A DNA stretch of 64,000 nt from the NCBI RefSeq assembly GCF_000429465.1, contig NZ_AUBX01000009.1, positions 186,001 to 250,000 of the forward strand. The letters are read 5' to 3'. Below the pieces are notes generated by a model. That model was given only the letters and a program-made list of their open reading frames with translations. It was not told the origin of the DNA and did no database searches. The DNA comes from Algoriphagus vanfongensis DSM 17529 (GTDB lineage Bacteria > Bacteroidota > Bacteroidia > Cytophagales > Cyclobacteriaceae). Positions 8,934 to 17,274 of this stretch are shown piece by piece. Position numbers and translations under genes: made by a program. Positions within the stretch are counted from its first letter, which is position 1; each line of letters opens with the position of its first letter.

Positions 8934-10247
8934 ATGGCTAAGACTTATTTCTCAGGTATTGACAAAATACCATTTGAAGGAAAAGAAAGCGACAATCCAC
9001 TGGCGTTTCGATACTATGACGAAAACAGGGTGATTGGCGGAAAGACCATGAAGGAGCATTTCAAGTTTGCTATCGCATACTGGCATTCCTTCTGCGCTAC
9101 TGGCGCTGACCCATTCGGACCGGGCACTATTACACATCCTTGGGATGCAGCTGCTGATCCTGTGCAGAGAGCCAAAGATAAGATGGACGCAGCTTTTGAG
9201 TTTATCTCCAAAATCGGTGCTCCTTATTACTGCTTCCACGATATAGATTTGGTAGATGAGGCTCCTTCTTTGGCAGAGTATGAAAAGAGGATGCAGCTCA
9301 TCACGGATTACGCGCTTGAAAAGCAAAAAGAGACTGGAATCAAATTGCTTTGGGGAACTGCCAACGTATTTAGCAATCCACGCTACATGAATGGTGCTTC
9401 TACCAATCCTAATTTTGATGTGCTGGCCAGAGCCGGTGCTCAGGTCAAAAATTCTTTGGATGCGACGATCAAGCTCTCAGGAGAAAATTACGTTTTCTGG
9501 GGTGGTCGAGAAGGCTATATGTCCTTGTTGAATACGGACATGAAGCGTGAGACTGAGCATTTGGCGCAGTTCCTTACCGTCGCAAGAGACTATGGTAGAA
9601 AGAATGGTTTCAAAGGTACTTTCTTTATTGAGCCTAAACCTATGGAGCCTACCAAGCATCAGTATGACTATGATGCAGCTACAGTTGTTGGCTTCTTGAG
9701 ACATTATGGTTTGGACAAGGATTTCAAATTGAATATCGAGGTCAATCACGCTACGCTAGCTGGGCATACCTTCCAGCATGAGTTGCAAGTAGCGGCAGAT
9801 GCAGGGATGCTTGGAAGTATCGATGCCAACCGTGGTGATTATCAAAATGGATGGGATACTGACCAGTTTGCTTTGAACCTTCAAGAATTGGCAGAGGCTA
9901 TGCTCGTCATCTTGACGTCTGGTGGCTTGCAAGGCGGTGGAGTCAATTTCGATGCGAAAATCAGAAGAAACTCCACAGACATGGACGATTTGTTCCTAGC
10001 TCATATCGGCAGTATGGATGCTTTTGCCAGATCCATGCTCATCGCTCAGGACATTTTGGATAAGTCTGACTACCTAGAAAGAAGAAAGCAGCGCTACGCC
10101 AGCTATGATTCTGGTAAAGGAAAAGACTTCGAATCAGGTAATTTGACATTGGAAGATTTGAGAAATTACGCTGCAGAAGCAGGTGAACCAACTCAGATCA
10201 GTGGCAAGCAAGAGTACTATGAGAATCTAGTTAACAGATTTATCTAA
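8934..10247 (+). CDS. xylA: Xylose isomerase
   Basis: A 437-residue class II xylose isomerase (D-xylose to D-xylulose, metal-dependent TIM barrel, cytoplasmic). The catalytic histidine is His102 in YCFHDIDL; the family signatures [24 protein letters not shown] (metal-ligand Glu), [13 protein letters not shown] (metal ligands) and SIDANRGD are all present. The length is normal for the group II enzymes of Bacteroidota. It is the last gene of the symporter-xylB-xylA operon, and the product feeds the pentose phosphate pathway, in which the ribulose-phosphate epimerase encoded at 46792 also acts. A strong terminator follows. Confidence 0.97.
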   Translation: MAKTYFSGIDKIPFEGKESDNPLAFRYYDENRVIGGKTMKEHFKFAIAYWHSFCATGADPFGPGTITHPWDAAADPVQRAKDKMDAAFEFISKIGAPYYCFHDIDLVDEAPSLAEYEKRMQLITDYALEKQKETGIKLLWGTANVFSNPRYMNGASTNPNFDVLARAGAQVKNSLDATIKLSGENYVFWGGREGYMSLLNTDMKRETEHLAQFLTVARDYGRKNGFKGTFFIEPKPMEPTKHQYDYDAATVVGFLRHYGLDKDFKLNIEVNHATLAGHTFQHELQVAADAGMLGSIDANRGDYQNGWDTDQFALNLQELAEAMLVILTSGGLQGGGVNFDAKIRRNSTDMDDLFLAHIGSMDAFARSMLIAQDILDKSDYLERRKQRYASYDSGKGKDFESGNLTLEDLRNYAAEAGEPTQISGKQEYYENLVNRFI

Positions 10248-10269
10248 GCGCAAAACTTGTATAGAATTT

Positions 10270-10304
10270 AATCCCGGAGTGGCTTTCTGCTCCGGGATTT
10301 TTTG
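10270..10304 (+). terminator. Intrinsic terminator of the xylose operon
   Basis: Ten-base-pair perfect stem (AATCCCGGAG 10270-10279 with CTCCGGGATT 10290-10299), 10-base loop, and a T-tract to 10303. It lies 22 bases after the xylA stop. Confidence 0.92.
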
Positions 10305-10331
10305 TTTTTGGAAATTAAAGAAAGGAATGGT

Positions 10332-11204
10332 TTAGGGAAGTTTTTCCCAGTTGATTAGAGGTGCTTGACCACTTGCGGGACGATGATGCATTGAATTGAG
10401 ATCGGTCATTTCGTCAAAAAATCCGCCATTTTTCAGAAAGAACTGACCCTCTTGACTGCCTCCTGCAAAATCTAATCGATAGCCTCTTCTGGCTATATCA
10501 TCTCCGGTAAATTTGGCTTCTGTCAATTCAGTCCAGTTATCATCGGAGTCGGCAGCCCATTGATTGCTATAGGTTCCTTTTCGACTCAGATGCCCAGCTG
10601 TGGGGATGAAGTTTTCCAAAAAGGAATGGGGTCTTTTGTACCACGTATCAGTCTGTGGTCTCAGAAAACTCGCGATCAAGATCCATTCACCGACTTCAGG
10701 ATCTAGAAAATAGGCGGTATAAGCTGTATTTCCCATTCCGTCCGGCTCGACAGAATTGAGGAAAGAATAGGTGACTCCGGCTTTCCAATTGTATTTCAGA
10801 TAAGATTGTCCGCCCGAGCCTTCATTGCCAAATTCACCAGTGTAGACATGTTCTCCTTTTTTGAGCAATTTAATTTGTTGCTCTTCAGGTATCTCGTCTG
10901 GATTGTCAGTTTTAAATGGGCTCCAGACAGAAAAGAGAATCCGTCTTTCGCTCGTTGAATTGACCTGAATACCAAAGTATCCTTCGGCAAATCCATTGGC
11001 CATGAAATAAGAACCGACAGGGTCATCTCCGGGTTGGACAGTGATTTCATTGTAAAACCATTTGAAATTCCTTTCGGCTGGAAATGTGTAAGACAAATGA
11101 ACGGATGGACCGCGTCTTCCCCAATAGAATCTGTTGTTTTCATTGTCTCGAACGTAGGAAAGCGAAATGTTTGGTTGTGTCTTTAGTTTCACTTGAGAAA
11201 TCAA
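10332..11204 (-). CDS. DUF3472 domain protein, C-terminal portion of a split gene
   Basis: This 290-codon frame holds a complete DUF3472 domain, recognised by FYWGRRGPSVHLSY near the start and the following tryptophan-rich beta-sandwich with YSNQWAADSDDNW. It has no ATG or signal peptide: the frame opens only after a stop and could begin at a TTG at 11204 that overlaps the upstream TGA by TTGA. In relatives I know, DUF5077 and DUF3472 are two domains of one exported protein. I read this as the C-terminal part of a gene broken by a one-base shift, although coupled translation at the TTGA overlap is possible. The family is often found near glycoside hydrolases; function unproven. Confidence 0.7.
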   Translation of the reverse strand: MISQVKLKTQPNISLSYVRDNENNRFYWGRRGPSVHLSYTFPAERNFKWFYNEITVQPGDDPVGSYFMANGFAEGYFGIQVNSTSERRILFSVWSPFKTDNPDEIPEEQQIKLLKKGEHVYTGEFGNEGSGGQSYLKYNWKAGVTYSFLNSVEPDGMGNTAYTAYFLDPEVGEWILIASFLRPQTDTWYKRPHSFLENFIPTAGHLSRKGTYSNQWAADSDDNWTELTEAKFTGDDIARRGYRLDFAGGSQEGQFFLKNGGFFDEMTDLNSMHHRPASGQAPLINWEKLP

Positions 11205-11605
11205 GCTGAAATCAGTTCCGCTTTTTCAACTCCTTGAAAAAGAATCTGATTGTAGCCATGATGAAGTTGGAAATCTCCCAAGTTTACCCATCCTGATTGG
11301 CCTGCCTGAAGCTGGAGTTTTTTGGAACCATTGAGATCGACGGAAATGGTAGCATTGGCTGTTTGACTGGGAATATAGATCTCCAGATCTACTTGAGATG
11401 AAGCTGAGGAGTGGACATAGGTACTCCAAACGGTGTTTGTCTCAGACCATGATTCCCAACCTGATGCAGTTATTTTGATCGGCTTCTCACTTGGGGTTTG
11501 ATAGGTGTTTCCGGCTATCGGGATGATAAATTCATTCTGTTGTAGTTCTAAGTTTTGCCAAAAAGCCATGGCGATCAAAAAGTATAAATTATAAATGGAG
11601 AGCAT
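11201..11605 (-). CDS. DUF5077 domain protein, N-terminal portion of a split gene
   Basis: From the ATG at 11605 this encodes 134 residues: a signal-peptide-like start (MLSIYNLYFLIAMAFWQNLE), then a DUF5077 beta-sandwich (ITASGWESWSETNTVWSTYV, with GQSGWVNLGDFQLHHGYNQI near the end). It stops at TGA 11201-11203 exactly where the DUF3472 frame opens, four bases overlapping. DUF5077 normally precedes DUF3472 in one secreted polypeptide, so the two frames are probably halves of a single gene. An upstream TTG at 11677 in frame would add 24 residues but destroys the signal peptide layout, so I prefer the ATG. Confidence 0.65.
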   Translation of the reverse strand: MLSIYNLYFLIAMAFWQNLELQQNEFIIPIAGNTYQTPSEKPIKITASGWESWSETNTVWSTYVHSSASSQVDLEIYIPSQTANATISVDLNGSKKLQLQAGQSGWVNLGDFQLHHGYNQILFQGVEKAELISA

Positions 11606-11743
11606 ATCTTTATTGTAAGGGAGCAATAAAGATAGAAAGAATGCTGTGAGAAGAGCGGCTTCAATCAGGTCCTCCAAAATTTTGGATTAAAAAAGTGAAA
11701 TTTGCATTTAGGGAAGTCTAGAATTAAGTTACTTTGAGACCAA

Positions 11744-14700
11744 TTGAAAGAAAAGACTTTGAATAGTTGGAAGAAAATACTGGTTTTTAATTTGCTTTTG
11801 GTGCTGTGGACTACTGTGGCACCAAGTCAATCCCTAGATGAAAAGCTTGTATTCCGACAGCTGGACGGAGATTTAGGTCTTTCGAGCTCCAATGTCATGG
11901 CTATCCTCAGGGGGCCGGACGAGATGATGTGGTTTGGAACTGGCTTTGGACTGTATCGCTACGATGGGACTCGAGTCAAATCATTTTTTAGCTCTAGAGA
12001 CAGTCTTTCACTAAGCCACAATAGCATCCAGAAACTATACAATGGTCCTTTTGGCTACCTCTGGATCGAAAATGTCAATGGGAAATTTGACCTTTATGAC
12101 CCTGTCAAGCAGCGGGTTCATCGAGGATTAGATTTGGTCAAAAACCGGATTTCATTTTCCTCAGATTCTATTTCCAGTATTCTGAAAGATCGTCAGGGAA
12201 GGTATTGGTTTGCCCATCCGGAAAAAGGGATTACGATTTTTGATTCGGAAAATCAGCAATCGATTCACTTGACGACACAAGACAATCAAGGTGGATTGAG
12301 CTCCAATCAAATAGCAGCGATCCAGCAAAATCCTGATGGTTTGATCTGGGTGTTGAGTAGGGATGGCTACTTGGACTTGGTTGATCCTTTTCGCCTGATC
12401 ACTTCCAGATCTGCGCATCTCAAAGAAACAGCGGATTTTGGAAGCTCCAATTTTGAAATGCTCGTGGACTCAGATGGAGATGCCTGGATTTTTGATCCGG
12501 ATAGAGACTTGGGTTTGATTTGGGTGAAAAACCTCAGTCTTGATTCAAAAAAAATAGATAGCTCCACTTCTCCGCTAAGACTGAATAACAACATGGTCAA
12601 AGCCATAACAGAAGCCAAACCTGGCGAAATCTGGCTGGGGACGGACCATGGCGGTATCAATATTTTGGATAAGAAAACCCAACAGATCACGTATCTCAAT
12701 CAGGAGTCCAAAGAAGCGGAAAACTACCCGCATCATGTGGTATATGCACTTTTTAAGGATTCTGAGGATATTTTATGGATAGGCACGCATAAGCAGGGAG
12801 TTTCTTATTATCATCCAGGCCTGCTTCGGTTTTCTCACGTTCAAAAAAATCTTTCGGACAAACAATCCTTACCCTTCAATGATGTCAATGCTTTCGTAGA
12901 AGATCAGCAGGGCAATTTGTATATCGGAACCAATGGCGGCGGCTTGCTCTATCAAAACCGAAAAACAGGAGCATATAGTCGCTATCTGCATGATCCCGAT
13001 AATTCCAATAGTCTAGTAGGTGATGTCATCGTGGATATGGTGATGGATAAGAAAGGTGTGCTATGGATGGGGACTTATCTGAATGGCTTGGGGAGTTTTG
13101 ATGGGAAAAATTTCAGATCCCATGAATTTTTGGGAAGTGGTGAAAACAGTATTCCCGGTCCGAATGTATGGAAACTCTTCGAAGACAGTCGCAATAGATT
13201 ATGGATAGGAACATTGCGCTCCGGCTTGGCTGTTTTGGATTCTTCCCGTCAGCATTTTACAAGCTATCCGGCTGGAGCTGCGCCATATTATATTCATAAT
13301 CAGTACATCACGGGCTTTGCTGAAGATACAGCTGGAAATATCTGGGTAGCTGGAGGAAGTGGTGTCAATGCAATCAATCTGGAGACAGGGCAGACTAGGT
13401 TTTACTCCGAAGATACCGACCATGGCTTATTGGCATCCAATATTACTGATCTCTTTGTCGATCGATCGGGAATGCTTTGGTTGACTTCTGTAAACGGACT
13501 GCACTATTTTGACAATCAGGATTCTACCTTTGTTCACTTTGGAACGGAAGATGGCTTGCCGACCAGCTACTTGGTGGATATTCTGGAGGATCAAAAGGGA
13601 AATCTATGGATCAGTAGTCAGGCGGGATTATCCTATGGTGAAGTGGATAGAAGTCGAGAGCCATTGAGTATTACGTTCCAAAACTTTGATCAAAAAGATG
13701 GTCTCCAGGCAGCTTTGTTCAATAAAAACTCCGCTCTAAAGACTCAAAACAATGAATTGATTTTCGGCGGGCCAAATGGCTACAATATCTTCAAGTCAGA
13801 GAACTTTGCCTTCGAGCAGAACTATCCTCAGGTAGTCTTTACGGACCTTTCATTGTTCAACAAGGAAGTGACGGTAGGAGAGATTGTTGGGAAAAGGGAA
13901 GTGCTTCAGAGTTCATTGCAAAACGCTGGGGAAGTTGTATTGAGACATGATGAAAACATGTTTTCCATTGGATTCAGCGCTTTGAATTTTCTTTATCCAG
14001 AGAAAAATAAGTACCGCTATAAATTACTGGGATTCAATGAGGATTGGATTTATCTAGATGAAAATTTGGCTCGGGTCAGTTTTACCAATTTGGATCCGGG
14101 GGATTACACACTCGTAGTACAGCCGGGGACTGTATTGGAAGGTTGGAGTCCGGAGGAGTTTACGTTGAAGATTAAGATTTTGGCTCCTTTTTGGAAAACG
14201 CCTTTGGCCTATTTCCTATACTTTTTGGTAATGATCGGTTCGGTAGTTTATTTCCGAAATCAGCTGATCAAGCGACAAAAAGAGCAATTCGAAAGAAAAC
14301 AGGCTATTTTGGAAAGTAAGAGAATCCAAGAACTGGATAGATTGAAGACTAAGTTTTTTACCAATCTCAGTCATGAATTCCGTACGCCGCTTTCTTTGAT
14401 TTTGACTCCCGCGGAGCATCTGCTATCCACTACTGAGGATAAATCTTTGAAGAACCACTACGAAATCATCCAGCGAAACGCCCGAAGACTGCTCAAACTC
14501 ATCAACCAGCTTTTGGACATCAAGAATATTGAGAAAGGAGCGCTGGTCTTTCATCCTACGGAGGGAGATATTGTCAATTTTGTACGAGAGGTAGTTTCGG
14601 ATTTTCAGGAGCTTTCCGAAAATCAGCATAAGCAATTGACATTTGAAAGCAATGTGGAGTCCCAGCAGGCGATATTTGATTCGGATAAGTTGGAGAAGAT

Positions 14701-15838
14701 CATTTTCAATCTCCTCTCCAATGCCTTCAAGTTTACTTTTGAAGATGGCAAAATCCATGTCAAGCTTGAGCTGACTCAGACGCATGAGGAAAGAGCAAGG
14801 CTGGAGCTGACTGTTTCTGATACAGGAATTGGGATTTCTCCAGAGTCGCAAGAGCGGATTTTCGAACGGTTCTATTCCACGGATCCCCCTACCAACCAAC
14901 TCAATCAGGGAAGTGGAATCGGCCTTTCCTTGGTTTGGGACTTTGTCAAAATCATGAATGGAGAGATTTTCATCCAGAGTGAATTGAATCAAGGAGCCAG
15001 CTTCATAGTGCAGATTCCGCTGGATTTGATCCACTTGGAAGAGATAGAAGAAAGAGAGCAGTTATTGGACGAACTCACCCGGAATCAGAAGGAGGTTGTA
15101 TTGATAGCTGAAGATCATGTGGATTTCAGAAATTACCTGAAAGACTGTCTTTCGGATACCTATCAAGTACTCTTGGCTGCGAATGGAGCTGAGGCTTGGG
15201 AAATCGCCCAGGAACAGATTCCTGATCTGATCATTTCGGATCTGATGATGCCGACGATGGATGGCAACGAACTCTGTCAGCACGTCAAAGGGAATCTCAG
15301 TACTTCACATATTCCTGTGATCCTGCTCACGGCCAAAAAGTCAGAGGAACAAATGCTACAAAGTTTGGATAGCGGATGCAATCTCTACCTGACCAAACCT
15401 TTTAACCTAGAAGTTCTCAATCTGTCCATCAAAAACCTTCTAAAAGAAAGAAAAGCCTATCAGGAGCAGAATAGAAGGATGATTCAGGTTAAGCCTAATG
15501 GGGGAGAAGTAGCCAGCATGGATCAGGAGCTCATCCAAAAGGCAGCTGCATTGGTAGAGGAGCATATCGATGATTCTGATTTTTCTGTCGAGTATTTTGC
15601 CAGCCAACTTCATATGAGTAGAGTGCATCTGTATAAAAAGCTACAGTCTCTCACCGGCAAAAGTCCTATCGAATTTATCCGATTGATCCGGATGCAGCGA
15701 GCAGCAGAGCTCCTTGCTAAAGGACAGTGGAATGTAAATGAAGTGGCTTATATGGTGGGGTATAACAATGCCAAATACTTTGCGAAGCAATTCAAAAATG
15801 AATATGGCAAGCTCCCTTCAGAGTATTCGGCGCACTAG
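11744..15838 (+). CDS. Hybrid two-component regulator of the polysaccharide locus (HTCS)
   Basis: A 1364-residue single-chain two-component system. Order: N-terminal signal/TM segment (VFNLLLVLWTTVAP), periplasmic Reg_prop beta-propellers about 35-720 (repeats of the type IWLGTDHGGINILD), a Y_Y_Y domain about 745-810, TM helix about 818-840, HisKA with phospho-acceptor His877 in NLSHEFRTP, HATPase with NLLSNAFKF, DTGIGI and GSGIGLSL, receiver with Asp1166 in ISDLMMPTMDG, and a C-terminal AraC helix-turn-helix (MSRVHLYKKLQSLTGKSP; YMVGYNNAKYFAKQF). Such proteins bind an oligosaccharide in the periplasm and switch on the linked locus. It stands directly before the GH5 and susCD genes. The start is a TTG at 11744, since no ATG precedes the signal segment. 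Confidence 0.95.
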   Translation: MKEKTLNSWKKILVFNLLLVLWTTVAPSQSLDEKLVFRQLDGDLGLSSSNVMAILRGPDEMMWFGTGFGLYRYDGTRVKSFFSSRDSLSLSHNSIQKLYNGPFGYLWIENVNGKFDLYDPVKQRVHRGLDLVKNRISFSSDSISSILKDRQGRYWFAHPEKGITIFDSENQQSIHLTTQDNQGGLSSNQIAAIQQNPDGLIWVLSRDGYLDLVDPFRLITSRSAHLKETADFGSSNFEMLVDSDGDAWIFDPDRDLGLIWVKNLSLDSKKIDSSTSPLRLNNNMVKAITEAKPGEIWLGTDHGGINILDKKTQQITYLNQESKEAENYPHHVVYALFKDSEDILWIGTHKQGVSYYHPGLLRFSHVQKNLSDKQSLPFNDVNAFVEDQQGNLYIGTNGGGLLYQNRKTGAYSRYLHDPDNSNSLVGDVIVDMVMDKKGVLWMGTYLNGLGSFDGKNFRSHEFLGSGENSIPGPNVWKLFEDSRNRLWIGTLRSGLAVLDSSRQHFTSYPAGAAPYYIHNQYITGFAEDTAGNIWVAGGSGVNAINLETGQTRFYSEDTDHGLLASNITDLFVDRSGMLWLTSVNGLHYFDNQDSTFVHFGTEDGLPTSYLVDILEDQKGNLWISSQAGLSYGEVDRSREPLSITFQNFDQKDGLQAALFNKNSALKTQNNELIFGGPNGYNIFKSENFAFEQNYPQVVFTDLSLFNKEVTVGEIVGKREVLQSSLQNAGEVVLRHDENMFSIGFSALNFLYPEKNKYRYKLLGFNEDWIYLDENLARVSFTNLDPGDYTLVVQPGTVLEGWSPEEFTLKIKILAPFWKTPLAYFLYFLVMIGSVVYFRNQLIKRQKEQFERKQAILESKRIQELDRLKTKFFTNLSHEFRTPLSLILTPAEHLLSTTEDKSLKNHYEIIQRNARRLLKLINQLLDIKNIEKGALVFHPTEGDIVNFVREVVSDFQELSENQHKQLTFESNVESQQAIFDSDKLEKIIFNLLSNAFKFTFEDGKIHVKLELTQTHEERARLELTVSDTGIGISPESQERIFERFYSTDPPTNQLNQGSGIGLSLVWDFVKIMNGEIFIQSELNQGASFIVQIPLDLIHLEEIEEREQLLDELTRNQKEVVLIAEDHVDFRNYLKDCLSDTYQVLLAANGAEAWEIAQEQIPDLIISDLMMPTMDGNELCQHVKGNLSTSHIPVILLTAKKSEEQMLQSLDSGCNLYLTKPFNLEVLNLSIKNLLKERKAYQEQNRRMIQVKPNGGEVASMDQELIQKAAALVEEHIDDSDFSVEYFASQLHMSRVHLYKKLQSLTGKSPIEFIRLIRMQRAAELLAKGQWNVNEVAYMVGYNNAKYFAKQFKNEYGKLPSEYSAH

Positions 15839-15843
15839 TTACG

Positions 15844-15878
15844 ATTTGTCACCCTATTTCGAAACATTTGATACCCTT
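15844..15878 (+). promoter_or_regulatory. Putative regulator binding site before the GH5 gene
   Basis: Two half-sites in direct orientation, ATTTGTCACCCT (15844-15855) and ATTTGATACCCT (15866-15877), 22 bases start to start, with the spacer ATTTCGAAAC. The same arrangement occurs before susC at 16998-17033. AraC-type domains bind direct repeats about two helical turns apart, so the adjacent HTCS is the likely ligand. A -7-like element (TAGTATTG, 15898-15905) lies 20 bases after it. Confidence 0.7.
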
Positions 15879-15929
15879 GTGTGAAAAAGGAAGTAGGTAG
15901 TATTGGATTGAAACTAATAAACCCAATCC

Positions 15930-16910
15930 ATGAAGAACCTGATATTATTCCTCGGGATGATATTTTTCTCCTGTCAGGAAAAACAAGATCCACCAACAGT
16001 AGTGGAAGAAATCATCCCCCAGTCTTTTTATGGTGCATTACAAGTCTCCGGAACTCAGCTCCAAAATCAGCATGGCCAGCCAGTCATGCTTCGAGGGGTG
16101 AGCTTCGGTTGGCACAATTGGTGGCCGAGATTTTACACACCACGCACGGTCAGCTGGCTCAAAGAGGACTGGAAAGTCAATGTCGTCCGTGCATCTATGG
16201 GAGTAGATGTGGCTGGCGCTTATTTCGACAATCCCGATTTTGCGATTGAAAAAATAGAGGCCGTCATCGATGCTGCTCTCGCCAATGATTTATATGTGAT
16301 CATTGACTGGCACAGCCATCATTTGTTTCAGGAGGAGGCTGTGGCATTTTTTGGAGAAGTGGCCAAAAAGTACGGCAATCATCCCCATGTGATTTATGAA
16401 ATATTCAATGAACCGGTTGACGTGGAGTGGTCAGTATTGAAAGCGTATAGTGAAAATGTCATCCAGAAAATCCGGGAAGTAGATCCTGATAATTTGATTT
16501 TGGTCGGTACACCCAATTGGAGTCAGGATGTAGATATAGCTTCTCACAATCCCATCTTGGGTCATGAGAATATCATGTATGTATTGCACTTCTATGCAGG
16601 CACACATCAGGCAAGTCTACGTGCCAAAGCTGATAAAGCTCTCGAGAGAGGCTTGCCGATTTTCGTCTCTGAATGTGCCGGAATGAATGCAGATGGCAAT
16701 GGTCCCATTGACGAAGTTTCTTGGGAAGCTTGGCAAACTTGGATGGAAAGCAAACAGATGAGCTGGATAGCCTGGTCGATCGCTGATAAGGATGAAACAT
16801 GCTCCATGCTCTACCCAGAATCTGCCTCTTCAGGGAGTTGGGATCCAGCAAACCTCAAACCTTGGGGAGCCAAGGTGAGAAGCTTGGTCAGAAGTTTTGC
16901 AATCGATTGA
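15930..16910 (+). CDS. GH5 family endoglucanase, lipoprotein
   Basis: A 326-residue glycoside hydrolase of family 5. The N-terminus is a lipoprotein signal (LGMIFFSCQ, lipid-bearing Cys15), so the enzyme is probably anchored at the outer membrane. The TIM-barrel shows GVSFGWHNWW, DVAGAY, YVIIDWHSH, the acid/base Glu161 in EIFNEP and the nucleophile Glu248 in FVSECAG; the HxH-containing strand and WIAWS near the end are typical of the cellulase-type subfamily (GH5_2-like). It should cut internal beta-1,4-glucosidic bonds of a glucan. It follows the regulator gene by 91 bases and has its own copy of the operator repeat, so it is likely induced together with susCD. Confidence 0.9.
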   Translation: MKNLILFLGMIFFSCQEKQDPPTVVEEIIPQSFYGALQVSGTQLQNQHGQPVMLRGVSFGWHNWWPRFYTPRTVSWLKEDWKVNVVRASMGVDVAGAYFDNPDFAIEKIEAVIDAALANDLYVIIDWHSHHLFQEEAVAFFGEVAKKYGNHPHVIYEIFNEPVDVEWSVLKAYSENVIQKIREVDPDNLILVGTPNWSQDVDIASHNPILGHENIMYVLHFYAGTHQASLRAKADKALERGLPIFVSECAGMNADGNGPIDEVSWEAWQTWMESKQMSWIAWSIADKDETCSMLYPESASSGSWDPANLKPWGAKVRSLVRSFAID

Positions 16911-16997
16911 ACTCGCATTTAAGGTGGAAAATCGAAAAAAAGCAATGAAAAATATGCCGTTTTCATGCAATGGAGGGCGTTTTCACAGGGAGTTAAC

Positions 16998-17033
16998 ATT
17001 TGTTACCCCATTTGGAAACATTTGAATACCCTT
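16998..17033 (+). promoter_or_regulatory. Putative regulator binding site before susC
   Basis: Half-sites ATTTGTTACCCC (16998-17009) and ATTTGAATACCC (17020-17031), 22 bases start to start, spacer ATTTGGAAAC. Aligned with the copy at 15844 it is identical at 32 of 36 positions with one gap. A weak -7-like element (TAGATTCC) lies at 17052-17059. The 364-base space between the GH5 gene and susC holds this site, a leader of about 210 bases and a 28-codon open frame at 17181-17267; I see no RNA fold or other gene in it. Confidence 0.7.
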
Positions 17034-17274
17034 CTTAACAATCAATTGAACTAGATTCCGAGAAAATTAGTAAACCCAGAATACCGTGAATTTCTTTTTG
17101 AAGAATACTTCTCTCCATTTGGATCATTCTGTAAGCTGGTGTTTGCCATTTTTGAATCGGAAAAACAACCTAAAACACCCATGAATGAAAATCCAACCAG
17201 CCCCAGATTAAGTATCACTTGGGACCTTTTCCCAACTCAAGCCTATTTTCAAAATTCTAACAATTAAACCCTTT

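Noticed and set aside
14423..15034. A 203-codon minus-strand frame inside the HTCS histidine kinase region
   Set aside because: It is a shadow of the kinase coding sequence, with no family features.
15881..16249. A 122-codon plus-strand frame overlapping the GH5 start
   Set aside because: The GH5 frame has lipobox and catalytic residues; this one has no conserved features.
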